Origin: PGZG01 sp046292765
GTDB lineage: Bacteria > Pseudomonadota > Gammaproteobacteria > Pseudomonadales > Alcanivoracaceae
Direction: 5' to 3'
NCBI GenBank assembly: GCA_046292765.1
Contig: JBKBQA010000006.1
Span: 183,022 to 247,021, forward strand
DNA length: 64,000 bases
The notes under the pieces are model-generated. The model searched no databases and had not been told where the DNA came from. It saw only the letters and a list, made by a program, of their open reading frames with translations. Made by a program: the position numbers and the translations under genes. Of the stretch, positions 1-8,943 are shown piece by piece; the first letter of the stretch is position 1, and each line of letters opens with the position of its first letter.

Positions 1-124
1 GTGGTTCTCCTCTAGCGGCGTGAAAGGCCGCTATTCTGGGCTGTTGCGGCGTTTTGGGGAAGCACGACTGTCCGGAATCCGCCGGCGCTGGCGCCAATCG
101 GTCATGGGGCTGGCGGGTTGGTGT

Positions 125-133
125 TGCTAGAAT
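125..133 (+). promoter_or_regulatory. Extended -10 promoter element upstream of thioesterase-like gene
   Basis: TGCTAGAAT matches an extended -10 (TGn plus TAGAAT). It lies 26 bases before the ATG at 160. No convincing -35 hexamer is seen 17 bases upstream, as is common for extended -10 promoters. The same TGCTAGAAT occurs upstream of pyrH. Confidence 0.45.
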
Positions 134-159
134 GCGCGCCGCCCCGACGGAGCCCTGCC

Positions 160-969
160 ATGACCGAATGCCTCTATCATCGAATCGATAACGTCTTTAA
201 TCCGACGCCGGTGGCGGGCAGTCCCTGGCATCCGTCCCTGTTACACGGTGGAGCGGTGTCTGCTCTGTTTGGTCTGGTGATCGACGAGCAGGCCCGCAAC
301 TGGCCGGGCTTTATCGTCAACCGCATCACCATGAACCTGCTGCGGCCGGTGCCGATGCAGCCACTCACCGTTCGCTGCCAGTGGTTACGGGAGGGCAATC
401 GCCTACGGTTGCTTGAGGTGGATATTCTCGACGACGACCGTTTGGTGGCGCGGGCCGAAGCGCTGTTACAGAAGCAGTCGCCGGTGGTGTTGCCCGACTA
501 TGCCCCTCGCCCCGCCGTTGCGCCCGCAGGGCCGGAAGGTTTGCCGGAGTTCGACATTCAGGCGTTTCTGGATGCCAAGGGTCTGCCCATTCCGGAGGGC
601 TTTCACACCCGGGTTCAGGTGCGCGAGGTGACGCCCTGGGACGAGAAAGGGGCGGCCACAGGCTGGATTCGTGTGCCGGTAGACATTGTGGCGGGTGTGG
701 CGCTGACACCGCTAAGTCGGGTCTGCATGGTATCGGATCTGGGTAACGGCACCGGGCAGTTGAACCTCGGCGCAGGTGTGGGCTGCATCAATGCCGACAT
801 TACTCTGGCGCTGTTCCGTTATCCGCTATCGGAATGGATCTGCCTGAGCTCGAATGCGCAGTTGTCAGCGCACGGGTGCGGCGTGGTGGCGACCCGGCTG
901 TATGACAGCGAAGGCGCCATTGGCCATGTGTTACAAAGCGTCCAGACCAATGGCGAGTTTCGCGGCTGA
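160..969 (+). CDS. Thioesterase-like (acyl-CoA thioesterase / TesB-like hotdog) protein
   Basis: A 269-aa soluble protein. The N-terminal part has the pattern of a TesB-type hotdog fold: a LLHGGAVSALFG segment near residue 30, then RITMNLLRPVP near 60. The C-terminal half looks like a second, degenerate hotdog repeat (NGTGQLNLG, INADITLALFRYP). Such double-hotdog proteins usually hydrolyse acyl-CoA thioesters in the cytoplasm; the substrate cannot be read from the sequence. The frame is open upstream to a GTG at 118, but the ATG at 160 has GGAG 7 bases upstream and follows the predicted promoter, so I chose it. It converges on the barrel gene ending at 975. Confidence 0.72.
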   Translation: MTECLYHRIDNVFNPTPVAGSPWHPSLLHGGAVSALFGLVIDEQARNWPGFIVNRITMNLLRPVPMQPLTVRCQWLREGNRLRLLEVDILDDDRLVARAEALLQKQSPVVLPDYAPRPAVAPAGPEGLPEFDIQAFLDAKGLPIPEGFHTRVQVREVTPWDEKGAATGWIRVPVDIVAGVALTPLSRVCMVSDLGNGTGQLNLGAGVGCINADITLALFRYPLSEWICLSSNAQLSAHGCGVVATRLYDSEGAIGHVLQSVQTNGEFRG

Positions 970-974
970 ATTGT

Positions 975-1607
975 CTAAAGACTCATGTGCAAGCCGATGG
1001 AAACGGACCGAACATTAAAGTCCTTCCCGCTGTCACTGAGCAGCAGGGTGTTCCACTCAGCCAGTAAACGCAGATGTTGAGTCACGGGTCTGCTGGCCCC
1101 TGCCACAAATTCAACGCCGTTGAAATCTCCCATGGCAATCACGCCCGCTTTACCATGCATTTCTGTCCCCGCGTAAACTGGCCAGCCGCCACCGATATGA
1201 AATCCCATGCCCTCGTCGGCGATGAGGCGGACATCATCCGCTTTCAAGCCGGCCTTTATGTACTCGATAGTAGCCACAACGTAGCCGCGTCCCAGGTCCT
1301 GCTTGATGCCGGCACCTAGTCGAAATTCACTGGGAGTGATATCCAGATTTGTGCCTGTTATCTGCGGCAGAGAGGAGTCACCCTCGAGCCAGCCCAATTC
1401 ATAGCGGCTGTAGGCGTGAAGCTCATCGCCAATCTGGCCGTAAAGTGCCAAACCTGGCCCGTTTGCATCAACGGCGTCGTTACCCACGGTATAGTCAGTC
1501 TGGGTGTAAGGTGATAGCCACAATCCAACCCGGGCTATCGGATATTGATCTGCGGCGGCCAGCACGTTACTGGCAAGCACGAGGGAAAATAAGCTGATTC
1601 GATACAT
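975..1607 (-). CDS. Putative outer-membrane beta-barrel protein (paralogue A)
   Basis: A 210-aa protein with a signal peptide (hydrophobic residues 4-18, likely cleavage after the Ala-Ala near 19). It continues with alternating amphipathic strands rich in Gly, Tyr and aromatic residues, as in small 8-10 strand outer-membrane barrels. It shares layout and segments with the next gene upstream: a LGAGI/LGMGY segment, then GFHIGGG/GVHIGAG, then a glycine-rich final strand. It ends in Met-Ser-Leu rather than the usual terminal Phe. Function unknown; a structural or porin-like role is inference. Confidence 0.6.
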   Translation of the reverse strand: MYRISLFSLVLASNVLAAADQYPIARVGLWLSPYTQTDYTVGNDAVDANGPGLALYGQIGDELHAYSRYELGWLEGDSSLPQITGTNLDITPSEFRLGAGIKQDLGRGYVVATIEYIKAGLKADDVRLIADEGMGFHIGGGWPVYAGTEMHGKAGVIAMGDFNGVEFVAGASRPVTQHLRLLAEWNTLLLSDSGKDFNVRSVSIGLHMSL

Positions 1608-1664
1608 TCCGACTCCGGTTATGAGCGGGATAACCCGCCTTGTCTTGTTATCGACGGAATCCGA

Positions 1665-1695
1665 CCTCCCGTGCCGGCAGATCCGGCACGGGAGG
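1665..1695 (-). terminator. Perfect 13-bp hairpin after barrel paralogue B
   Basis: CCTCCCGTGCCGG and its exact complement are separated by five bases. The hairpin starts five bases after the stop codon of the gene at 1701-2291. There is no strong T-tract on either strand, so it may stabilise the transcript end or attenuate rather than terminate efficiently. Confidence 0.6.
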
Positions 1696-1700
1696 GTTTG

Positions 1701-2291
1701 TCAGAAGCTGAAGCTGATGCCAAGGCGGAGATCACTCAGACTCAGATCAGCGCCGCTGTCACCCACTTTCAGGGAGCGATACTCACCGAACACGGTGGCA
1801 CCCTCGCCCAGCTTGCCACTGACACCAAGGCGCATTTCCGGGCCGTCGACATCGTCCAGCGTCAGGATGCCGACGCGGCCATAGGCCACGACATTATCGG
1901 CCACGTTCAATCCGGCGCCGATGTGGACGCCGAGACCCTGCTCGGTGTTCGATCCACCGTTTTCGAGCTTGATGCCGGCGTACTCCGCCGAGGCCTGAAT
2001 GTAACCGTTGGCAAGACGATGTCGATAGCCCATGCCGAGACGGGTGTCGGTGATGTCCACATCGTTACCACCTTCGTCGTGGAAGCCCCGGGTGTATTCA
2101 GCATGGATGTGCAAGGGGCCGCCCACCTGGGTGCGCAGACCAAAGCCGTAGCCGTCTGCCTTGGGTGAGGGCTCCGCTTCCGCATTGCTGATGGGGGCAA
2201 AGTGCAGGCCGATAGAGACCAGCGGGTCCGTTTCGGCATGGGCGATCTGGCTACCGGCCAGCAGTGAGAGGGCAATCAGGGGGTATCGCAT
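1701..2291 (-). CDS. Putative outer-membrane beta-barrel protein (paralogue B)
   Basis: A 196-aa protein with a clear signal peptide (MRYPLIALSLLAGSQIAHA, cut at Ala-Glu). The mature part has the even spacing of Gly/aromatic residues typical of an OmpA/OmpW-size barrel and ends in SFSF, a good C-terminal signal for the BAM complex. GGGAG 6 bases upstream supports the ATG at 2291. It is followed by the hairpin at 1665-1695 and then by the related gene at 975-1607 on the same strand, so the pair probably arose by tandem duplication. Ligand and function unknown. Confidence 0.65.
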   Translation of the reverse strand: MRYPLIALSLLAGSQIAHAETDPLVSIGLHFAPISNAEAEPSPKADGYGFGLRTQVGGPLHIHAEYTRGFHDEGGNDVDITDTRLGMGYRHRLANGYIQASAEYAGIKLENGGSNTEQGLGVHIGAGLNVADNVVAYGRVGILTLDDVDGPEMRLGVSGKLGEGATVFGEYRSLKVGDSGADLSLSDLRLGISFSF

Positions 2292-2454
2292 GTGAGGCTC
2301 CCGTTGTCGTTATTGAGCCCGAGTATAACGCGATCTGCGGGAACCGCACCTGAAACCGGGACAGATGGCGTGGCGATCCGGTTCGCTTTCCCTTGGCAAG
2401 TGCGAGCCCCATAATGGCGACAGTTCTCTCCATGCATGATGTCGGAGCCCCACC

Positions 2455-5406
2455 ATGACTTTCAGGACCCGCTGGCAGCAGACCAGCTCTCGGCAACGGA
2501 TCGCCGCTGTACTGGCATTGCTGTGGCTGCTGTACGTGCTGGGGGGCTACTTCGTGCTCTCCCCCGTGCTCCGTAATGTGCTGGTCAGTTCGGTGGCAGA
2601 CATGACCGGCCGTGAGGTGGTGCTGGAGCGAGCGGTCTTTAATCCGGCAGCGTTGTCGGTGAGTTTGCGCGGGTTTGCCCTGCGCGACGACGATGGCACC
2701 GACCTGCTGGCCTTTGATGAATTCTATGCCAACTTCGAGTTGTCATCGCTGTTGCGCTGGAGCTGGCATTTCGATCGTATCTCGCTGTATGGGCCCCGTG
2801 TCCGGGTGGTACAGACGGGTGCAGAGCAGTTCAATTTTGATGACATCCTGACCCGTCTGACCGCCGCACCGACAGAGCCGGAGCCGGCAAATCCGGCCAG
2901 TGACCTGTTGCCACGTTTTTCCTTCCGGGAGTTGCTGCTGGTTCAGGGCGACTTCCGTTTTCGTGATCAGGCCAGAGCCGAGCCTGATGAGCTGGTGCTG
3001 GCGCCGGTGAGTTTCCGGATTGCCGATTTCTCCACCCGTGCCGATGGCGACGGGAACAACAGCTTTGCCTTCGCTGTGACTGGCCCGGCTGGGGGCCGTC
3101 TGGATTGGGCCGGTTCGGTTAGTTTCGATCCCCTGCGGGCCTCCGGCAGGCTATCTCTCAGCGCAGTGGATCTGACCCCGTTCGCCGAGTTCTTCCGCGA
3201 TCAGGTGAACTTCCGTGTGCCGTCCGCGATGCTTGATATCGCCACAGACTATCGCTTTGAGGTGGATCCCGATGGCGCCATGCAGCTCAGTGACGGGCGT
3301 ATCGTATTGTCTGATTTGATCATCCGCGATCCCGCACTTGAGCAGCCGGTGCTGGAGGTGCCGACGCTGGCGTTTTCGGGAGTGCAGCTCGACACGGTCA
3401 GGTCTGATGTGGTGATTGGCGAGATGCTGCTGGAAAGGCCGGCACTGGATCTGCGTATACAGCATCACGGACTGCATCTGGAGTCGCTTTTCGGGCCTGT
3501 CACTCAGCCTGAGGCTGCGGACCAGCAGAGCGCGGCAACGCCGGAGCAAACCACCGACCTACCGGCGGGCACAACCGCCGGGGAGCCCTGGCAGGTGACA
3601 GTGCACAGCCTTCGTGTTCTCGATGCGACGGTCCGTGTGATTGATGAAACGCTGGCGCCGGAAGCTGTGCTGATTCTGGCGCCGGTTCAGGTGGAGATCG
3701 AGAATCTTTCCACCCGTGAGTCGGAAAGCTGGCAGCTGGCCGCCACCATGACGATGGCCGAGCGTGGTGATCTTCGTGTTGAAGGCAATGGACAGCTCGA
3801 GCCGCAGGCCATTGCGCTGTCGCTGTCGCTGGAAGGGTTTCCGCTAGCGGCGCTTGAACCCTGGGTGCGCGGCAGCGCGGATGTGCGTGTCAACGACGGC
3901 GCGCTGAGTGCGCAGCTCGATGTCTCTATCCCTGCCACGCCGGAGGGCGCGGAGCAGGATCTCCGGCTGGCGGGCAAGGTTGCTGTTAACGGTTTGGCAG
4001 TGGCAGAGCCGGACGGAACGCCTTTGCTCGGATTTGCCTCGCTGGTACTTGATGGCATCGACATGGCACTGGCGCAGCAGAGCCTGTCGATTGCAACGCT
4101 TACCGTCTCGGATTTGCGTGCGCAGTCACTGATTGATCCCTCCGGCAGGGATACGGTAGCGCGCATCATGCCGGTCACAGACAGCGCGGTTTCCACCACT
4201 CAGGCAACCACGGTGGCAACAGAGGATGACTGGACCATCCGCATTGATGCGATCCGGTTACGTAATGGCGAACTGGTTCATATGGATCGTTCTCTCGCAC
4301 CGGCATTTCGTCTCGGCCTGTATCGACTGGACGCCGAAATACTGCGGCTTGATTCGCGCAGTCAGCAACCCGCCGACATCAGCTTGTCGGCCCGGATTGA
4401 TCAGACATCGCCGCTCACCGTGCGCGGTTCCATCTCTCCGCTGGCGGCGACACCTGCTGTGGATTTGACGGTGGTGATGAGCGGTTATGACATGAATGTG
4501 CTGACGCCCTTCACCGGGCATTATCTGGGCTATGCGGTCTCCAGCGGGCAGCTGGCGGTGGACAGCCGTATTGCTTTGCAGGGCTCGCAACTGGATAGCA
4601 CTAGCCGGGTGCGAGCAGCGAACTTCTTTCTGGGCGACGGTGTGCCAAGTGAGGAGGCGTTGAGGGTGCCGATCAAGCTGGGCCTGGCGATATTGCGTGA
4701 TCAGAACGGGCTGATTGATCTGCCGGTGGTTGCCAAAGGGGACTTGGCAGATCCCTCGGTCAGTGTCGCTGGCATCATTTTGCGCGCTATCACCAATGTG
4801 CTGGTGAAGGCCGCGACATCGCCATTCTCGGCGTTGGCAGCGCTCACCGGTGGCAAGGAAATCAACCATATCGACTTTGTTCCGGGTCAGGCTGAGCCGG
4901 ATGACGAAGGACGGTCACAAATAGCACTGCTGGCACAGCTGCTGGGTGAAAGGCCGACGCTGGTCATGAATCTGTCGGGTTCGGCGCAACAGCAGGATCG
5001 ACTGCCGCTGGCGGAGCACCAGCTTGGCCGCGAGCTGGCCGGTGATGGCTGGCAGGAGCTGTCGTCAGCGCTTGATGATGCAGAGTTCCGTCGGCGGCTA
5101 CAAAGCCGTTATCGGGACCAGACTGGTGAGCGTGCCGAGTCCCTGCTCGGCAGTGAAGTGATCGCAGACCGTGAACAGCGTGACCGGGTGATCAGCGAGC
5201 GTGCTTTTGCCCGTCTCGCTGCCATTGCGATGCAGGCATTGCCCGCAGAGGCGCTGGCCGAACTGGCGATGGCCCGCGCCCAGCGAAGCAGGGCGATGCT
5301 GGTGGAGGAGTTCGGTCTTGAAGGTGAGCGACTCTTTATTGTTTCGCCGAAGGCAGGCAGTGACGATGGGCTCAGTGGTGTGATGCTTGAGCTCGGGGCG
5401 AATTGA
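2455..5406 (+). CDS. DUF748 / AsmA-like envelope protein
   Basis: A 983-aa protein with one N-terminal membrane segment (about residues 17-38) followed by a very long periplasmic region. The opening matches DUF748/AsmA-like proteins: an anchor, a TGREVVLERAVFNPAALSVS stretch, then repeated beta-rich AsmA-type modules. AsmA-like proteins form hydrophobic grooves spanning the periplasm and several carry phospholipids between membranes; applying that here is inference. Residues around 780-850 (AITNVLVKAATSPFSALAAL) match the usual end of DUF748 repeats. The stop codon overlaps the next start (TGATG), so the methyltransferase-like gene is translationally coupled. Confidence 0.8.
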   Translation: MTFRTRWQQTSSRQRIAAVLALLWLLYVLGGYFVLSPVLRNVLVSSVADMTGREVVLERAVFNPAALSVSLRGFALRDDDGTDLLAFDEFYANFELSSLLRWSWHFDRISLYGPRVRVVQTGAEQFNFDDILTRLTAAPTEPEPANPASDLLPRFSFRELLLVQGDFRFRDQARAEPDELVLAPVSFRIADFSTRADGDGNNSFAFAVTGPAGGRLDWAGSVSFDPLRASGRLSLSAVDLTPFAEFFRDQVNFRVPSAMLDIATDYRFEVDPDGAMQLSDGRIVLSDLIIRDPALEQPVLEVPTLAFSGVQLDTVRSDVVIGEMLLERPALDLRIQHHGLHLESLFGPVTQPEAADQQSAATPEQTTDLPAGTTAGEPWQVTVHSLRVLDATVRVIDETLAPEAVLILAPVQVEIENLSTRESESWQLAATMTMAERGDLRVEGNGQLEPQAIALSLSLEGFPLAALEPWVRGSADVRVNDGALSAQLDVSIPATPEGAEQDLRLAGKVAVNGLAVAEPDGTPLLGFASLVLDGIDMALAQQSLSIATLTVSDLRAQSLIDPSGRDTVARIMPVTDSAVSTTQATTVATEDDWTIRIDAIRLRNGELVHMDRSLAPAFRLGLYRLDAEILRLDSRSQQPADISLSARIDQTSPLTVRGSISPLAATPAVDLTVVMSGYDMNVLTPFTGHYLGYAVSSGQLAVDSRIALQGSQLDSTSRVRAANFFLGDGVPSEEALRVPIKLGLAILRDQNGLIDLPVVAKGDLADPSVSVAGIILRAITNVLVKAATSPFSALAALTGGKEINHIDFVPGQAEPDDEGRSQIALLAQLLGERPTLVMNLSGSAQQQDRLPLAEHQLGRELAGDGWQELSSALDDAEFRRRLQSRYRDQTGERAESLLGSEVIADREQRDRVISERAFARLAAIAMQALPAEALAELAMARAQRSRAMLVEEFGLEGERLFIVSPKAGSDDGLSGVMLELGAN

Positions 5407-6152
5407 TGGCGGTTATCTGGCGGGCAGAGCAGGGTGCAGTAAAGTACGAGGTGAGGCAGCAGGGAAAAACGCTGCGACTGTTCGCCAATGGCGTGCAGCA
5501 CTCCGAGCATCATCCGGAGAGATTGTTTACCGGCAGTGTCTGGGACCTGCTCTGGCTGCCGATTTTTTTCGCTGACCCGACCCGCATCCGTCGGGTACTG
5601 ATTCTGGGCCTTGGCGGAGGCAGTGTTGTGGCGCCACTGATGCGCTTCGCTGCCCCCGACAGGATTGTTGCTGTTGATCTGGATCCGCTCCATATACAGG
5701 TGGCGCGTCAATTTTTTGGCGTCGATGCCGCCGCCGTGGAGACCCACTGCATGGATGCACGGGAATTCGTCGAGCACTATCAGGGTGCCCCTTTTGATCT
5801 GGTGATCGAGGACCTGTTTGCGCCGCACGACACCACCGTGAGCCGGGTGCTGCCAGCCAACAGCGGCTGGTGCACCGCGCTTGGCAAGCTGGTGTCGCAA
5901 GACGGTTATCTGGTGATGAACTATGGTGACTGGAGTGAATACCGGGACAGCTGGGCAGCGGGAGACCGGGCGAAAAAAGGTTGGTCAGAACGGTTCCGGT
6001 TGTCGACCGAGGACTGCCACAACGCGGTGATTGTCTCGTCGCGGCGCAGCACCGACAGCGCCACTTTGCGCCGCCACCTGATTGCCTGTTCGGCGACGGC
6101 GGCAGCCTTGGCCAGCGGTGATCTGGCTTATCAGATTCGTCGTCTGGCCTGA
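5406..6152 (+). CDS. Spermidine-synthase-like SAM-dependent methyltransferase family protein
   Basis: A 248-aa cytoplasmic protein with a class I Rossmann fold. The glycine-rich motif (ILGLGGGSVVAPLMR) is near residue 66, followed by VAVDLDPLHIQVAR with the acidic residue that binds the cofactor, and an MDAREFVEHY segment typical of the spermidine synthase superfamily. The N-terminal domain is short and the polyamine-binding residues are not obvious, so it may be a methyltransferase-like relative rather than a true SpeE. The ATG at 5406 overlaps the previous stop by one base; a TTG at 5403 is less likely. Confidence 0.7.
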   Translation: MAVIWRAEQGAVKYEVRQQGKTLRLFANGVQHSEHHPERLFTGSVWDLLWLPIFFADPTRIRRVLILGLGGGSVVAPLMRFAAPDRIVAVDLDPLHIQVARQFFGVDAAAVETHCMDAREFVEHYQGAPFDLVIEDLFAPHDTTVSRVLPANSGWCTALGKLVSQDGYLVMNYGDWSEYRDSWAAGDRAKKGWSERFRLSTEDCHNAVIVSSRRSTDSATLRRHLIACSATAAALASGDLAYQIRRLA

Positions 6153-6227
6153 TGTGAGATCGGTGGCAGTCCCGTCGCCGAGAGTCGTGATACAGTGTTG
6201 CCACCAAGACTCAGGGAGAGTTCTATC

Positions 6228-7001
6228 ATGAAGATCCGTTCGTTACTGGTTATTAGCGCCGGCATGCTGCTCAGCGCGACGGCCTTTGCTGATATTTCTG
6301 CCACCTATCGGGTGGGTGGCGATCACACCATGACGGTGTCGGTGCGGGATGATCGCACCGTGCGTATGGATGTGGCCAAGGACACCTTCATGCTGCTGAA
6401 AGGTGGCAAAAGTTACAGCGTACGACGCGATGGCAATCGCTGGGTGGCGATGGATCTGGCCGAGATGCAGAAGATGTTTGCCGGCATGGGGGGCGTTGCG
6501 TCGGACGATGATGATGACGAGGGCGGTGAAATCAGCTTCCGCGATACCGGTCGGACCGAAACCGTGGCCGGTTACCGGGGCAAGGTGTACGAGGTTACCG
6601 ATGACGAAGGCGAGCGCACCGAGATGGTTTTGACGGACCACCGTGACATCATGGCGATCACCCGCGGCATGGCCAATCTCGGCATGCAGGCGGCAAGCAA
6701 CATGAGCGGCGAGAAGGCGCCGGGGATGGAGCTGTTGAGCAGCATGTTCCCGGGCGGCAATGGTGGCATGCTCCGTCAGGGCCGCGATATGGTACTGGTA
6801 TCGGTAGACAAGACCAGCAAGCCTGCCAGCTTCTACGACCTGCCAGCGGGCACAGTGATGGAGTCTATGCCGGCCATGCCCGCTATGCCGGGCATGGGGG
6901 CGGGCGGTGCCATGGGCTTGCCGCCGGGAATGAACAGGGAAGACATGGAAAAGCAGATGCGCGACGCCATCAAGCAGATGGAGCAGATGCAGCGCCGCTG
7001 A
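6228..7001 (+). CDS. Exported Asp- and Met-rich protein of unknown function
   Basis: A 257-aa protein with a signal peptide (MKIRSLLVISAGMLLSATAFA). The mature region resembles DUF4412-type periplasmic proteins that probe a small-molecule or metal-linked state, but I do not assign a family firmly. Residues 90-100 form an acidic run (DDDDDEGGE). The C-terminus carries a Met-Pro-Ala repeat (AMPAMPAMPGMG) and a Met/Gln-rich tail, which could bind metal such as copper; this is inference. The start at 6228 follows AGGGAG 7 bases upstream; an earlier in-frame start at 6195 lacks a signal peptide. Confidence 0.6.
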   Translation: MKIRSLLVISAGMLLSATAFADISATYRVGGDHTMTVSVRDDRTVRMDVAKDTFMLLKGGKSYSVRRDGNRWVAMDLAEMQKMFAGMGGVASDDDDDEGGEISFRDTGRTETVAGYRGKVYEVTDDEGERTEMVLTDHRDIMAITRGMANLGMQAASNMSGEKAPGMELLSSMFPGGNGGMLRQGRDMVLVSVDKTSKPASFYDLPAGTVMESMPAMPAMPGMGAGGAMGLPPGMNREDMEKQMRDAIKQMEQMQRR

Positions 7002-7024
7002 GCCATTGCCTGCAAAGCAGTGCC

Positions 7025-7059
7025 TGAGGGCCGGTCAGGACTTGTCCTGACCGGCCTCA
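7025..7059. terminator. Bidirectional hairpin between convergent genes
   Basis: A 16-bp stem with one bulged G and a two-base loop, read as TGAGG-CCGGTCAGGAC and its complement. It lies 24 bases after the exported protein and overlaps the last codons of the small minus-strand gene. On the plus strand a short T-rich stretch (CGTTTTCG) follows. Confidence 0.7.
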
Positions 7060-7181
7060 TCGTTTTCGTCCCCTGGATGGTCGGCATTATCGACCATGAT
7101 AAAGACGAAAAATCCCACCGCTACGAGAGCGGTCCCCAGTACGGCACCAATGCCGGCAATCACGATCGGGTCGGTATACAT
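7035..7181 (-). CDS. Small single-pass membrane protein, 48 aa
   Basis: Too short for routine ORF calling but well supported. The ATG at 7181 has a near-perfect Shine-Dalgarno (AAAAGGAGGG, 7187-7196) with a six-base spacer. The product starts MYTDPIVIAGIG, has one glycine/valine-rich membrane helix (about residues 6-30) and an acidic tail (DHPGDENDEAGQDKS). It lies 74 bases after the aldehyde dehydrogenase on the same strand and its stop sits inside the terminator hairpin. No function is recognised; such proteins often tune a membrane partner. Confidence 0.68.
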   Translation of the reverse strand: MYTDPIVIAGIGAVLGTALVAVGFFVFIMVDNADHPGDENDEAGQDKS

Positions 7182-7187
7182 GTCAGC

Positions 7188-7192
7188 CCTCC
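7188..7192 (-). promoter_or_regulatory. Strong Shine-Dalgarno for the 48-aa protein
   Basis: GGAGG on the minus strand within AAAAGGAGGG, six bases before the ATG at 7181. It is the main evidence that this short frame is translated. Confidence 0.75.
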
Positions 7193-7255
7193 TTTTGTGG
7201 CTGACAGGTTGGCATGTGCGGTCAGCTCAACCCTTGACTGGTATCAATAAAGCCG

Positions 7256-8839
7256 TCAGTCCGTCTTCCAGCCGGTAAACATCTTCTTCAGCAGGAACGG
7301 CGTCAGCGCCAGCGAGGCGGACAGCCATTGACCGGCGCTGCTCGGGAAAGCGAAACGCAATGCATTGAGCAGGCCCTGCCAGGTTTCCTGATTGAACGGA
7401 TACCACCAGAGGTTGCGCTTGGTCGGCAACATGTCCCAGTTCACTACCTTGGCATGGGTCATCTCTTCCAGCCCTTCCGGGCCATGGGTGCGGCCGAGGC
7501 CGGATTCCTTCCAGCCGCCCCACGGTGTTTCCGACAGGCCGTGGGTGTAGAGATGATCGTTGATGGTGGTGACACCGGTTTCCAGTCGGGCAGCGACGGC
7601 CTGACCACGCTTGTTGTCGCGGGTCCACACCGATGAGGTCAGCGCCAGATTGGAATCGTTGGCGCGTCGGATGGCTTCTTCCTGATCCTTTACTTTGGCC
7701 ACCGCTATGATCGGGCCGAAGGTTTCGTCCTTCATGGTGAGCATGTCGTCGCTGACGTCGGTGAGCAGGGTGGCCGGGTGGAACAGACCCTCCTGTGGGC
7801 CCACCGGCTGGGATTGGGCAGCAATAGTGGCGCCTTTCTGCACCGCGTCCTCGAGATGCTGTTGCACGGTGCGCAGCTGGCCGGCCGTGGTGATCGAGCC
7901 GATATCGACATCAAAGTTCTCGCAGCCGACACCGTGGCGGAGGGCGCGGGTCTTGCTGGCCAGAACACGGACAAACTCGTCGTAGACCTTTTCCACCACG
8001 TAGATGCGTTCGACCCCGCCGCAGGATTGCCCGGCATTCTGGTAGCCGCCCCAGCAGGCGCCATTGGCCGTGCGCTCCAGATCCGCGTCTTCCAGCACGA
8101 TCATGGCGTCGTTGCCGCCCAGTTCCAGCGACAGCGGGGTAAGGGTGGCGGCAGCCTGTGCCATCAGTTGTTTGCCGGCGTTGACCGAGCCGGTGAAGAA
8201 CAGCTTGTCGACCTTGTTATCGAAGAATGCGGTGGCCACGGTGGCACCGGAGCCAACCACATGGTGGAACAGACCCTCCGGCAGGTCGCCGGCGGCGACG
8301 ATGTCCTCAATGGCCTTGCCCACCGCCGGGGTGGCGGCAGCCACTTTCAGCATGACGGCGTTGCCAGCCATCAGGCCCATGACGATTTCACCGAACGGAA
8401 TCGACAACGGGTAGTTCCACGGGCTGATGATGCCAACCACGCCGAGCGGCAGACGCAGCATGCGGGTGCGCTTGTTGAAGAACAGCAGGTGGCCGCCGCC
8501 GCGGATTTTCGGTTTCAGCACCTTGCCGGCGTTGTTTGCGTACCAGTTGCAGGCCAGCGCGCAGGGCAGCACTTCGGTGGCCAGCGCATCGGTGAGGGTT
8601 TTGCCATTGCTCTGGCTGACGGTTTTCGACAGGGCTTCCGCATGGTCGACGATGTAGCGGCGCATTTTCCGGATGTGTTCGGCGCGCTCGGGAAACGATT
8701 TCATTGCCCAGACCTTTTGTGCCGCACGGGCTTTTTCAAACATTGCCGGCAGCTGGCTCAGATCGGTTTCGGCCAGTTCAAAGAAGGTCTGGCCAGTGGC
8801 CGGGTTGATATCGGCGACACGACGGGCGGGGGCGTTCAT
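7256..8839 (-). CDS. Aldehyde dehydrogenase with hydrophobic C-terminal extension
   Basis: A 527-aa NAD(P)-dependent aldehyde dehydrogenase. Visible motifs are SPWNYPLSIPFGEI (cofactor-binding region, about residue 138), FFTGSVNAGKQ, the catalytic Glu in LELGGNDA (about 238) and the catalytic Cys in NAGQSCGGVERIYV (about 274). After the usual ALDH end (ESGLGRTHGPEGLEEMTHAK) there is a tail of about 60 residues with aromatic and hydrophobic stretches (NLWWYPFN, SLALTPFLLKKMF), as in membrane-associated fatty-aldehyde dehydrogenases. A role in oxidising long-chain aldehydes from alkane or alcohol catabolism is plausible but inferred. GAGGA is six bases before the ATG. Confidence 0.88.
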   Translation of the reverse strand: MNAPARRVADINPATGQTFFELAETDLSQLPAMFEKARAAQKVWAMKSFPERAEHIRKMRRYIVDHAEALSKTVSQSNGKTLTDALATEVLPCALACNWYANNAGKVLKPKIRGGGHLLFFNKRTRMLRLPLGVVGIISPWNYPLSIPFGEIVMGLMAGNAVMLKVAAATPAVGKAIEDIVAAGDLPEGLFHHVVGSGATVATAFFDNKVDKLFFTGSVNAGKQLMAQAAATLTPLSLELGGNDAMIVLEDADLERTANGACWGGYQNAGQSCGGVERIYVVEKVYDEFVRVLASKTRALRHGVGCENFDVDIGSITTAGQLRTVQQHLEDAVQKGATIAAQSQPVGPQEGLFHPATLLTDVSDDMLTMKDETFGPIIAVAKVKDQEEAIRRANDSNLALTSSVWTRDNKRGQAVAARLETGVTTINDHLYTHGLSETPWGGWKESGLGRTHGPEGLEEMTHAKVVNWDMLPTKRNLWWYPFNQETWQGLLNALRFAFPSSAGQWLSASLALTPFLLKKMFTGWKTD

Positions 8840-8943
8840 GGGGCGTCCTCACGGGTGATTCGGGCAGGGGCAAATGGGAACACAGATGTGCGCTCGCTAC
8901 CAGTGGCAGTGCGTTTTGATCGTCGGCTGGCAGTGAGCCCACC

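Noticed and set aside
1..117. End of an upstream gene or tRNA
   Set aside because: No reading frame with coding character and no cloverleaf; only a small GCGGC/GCCGC hairpin near 15-31.
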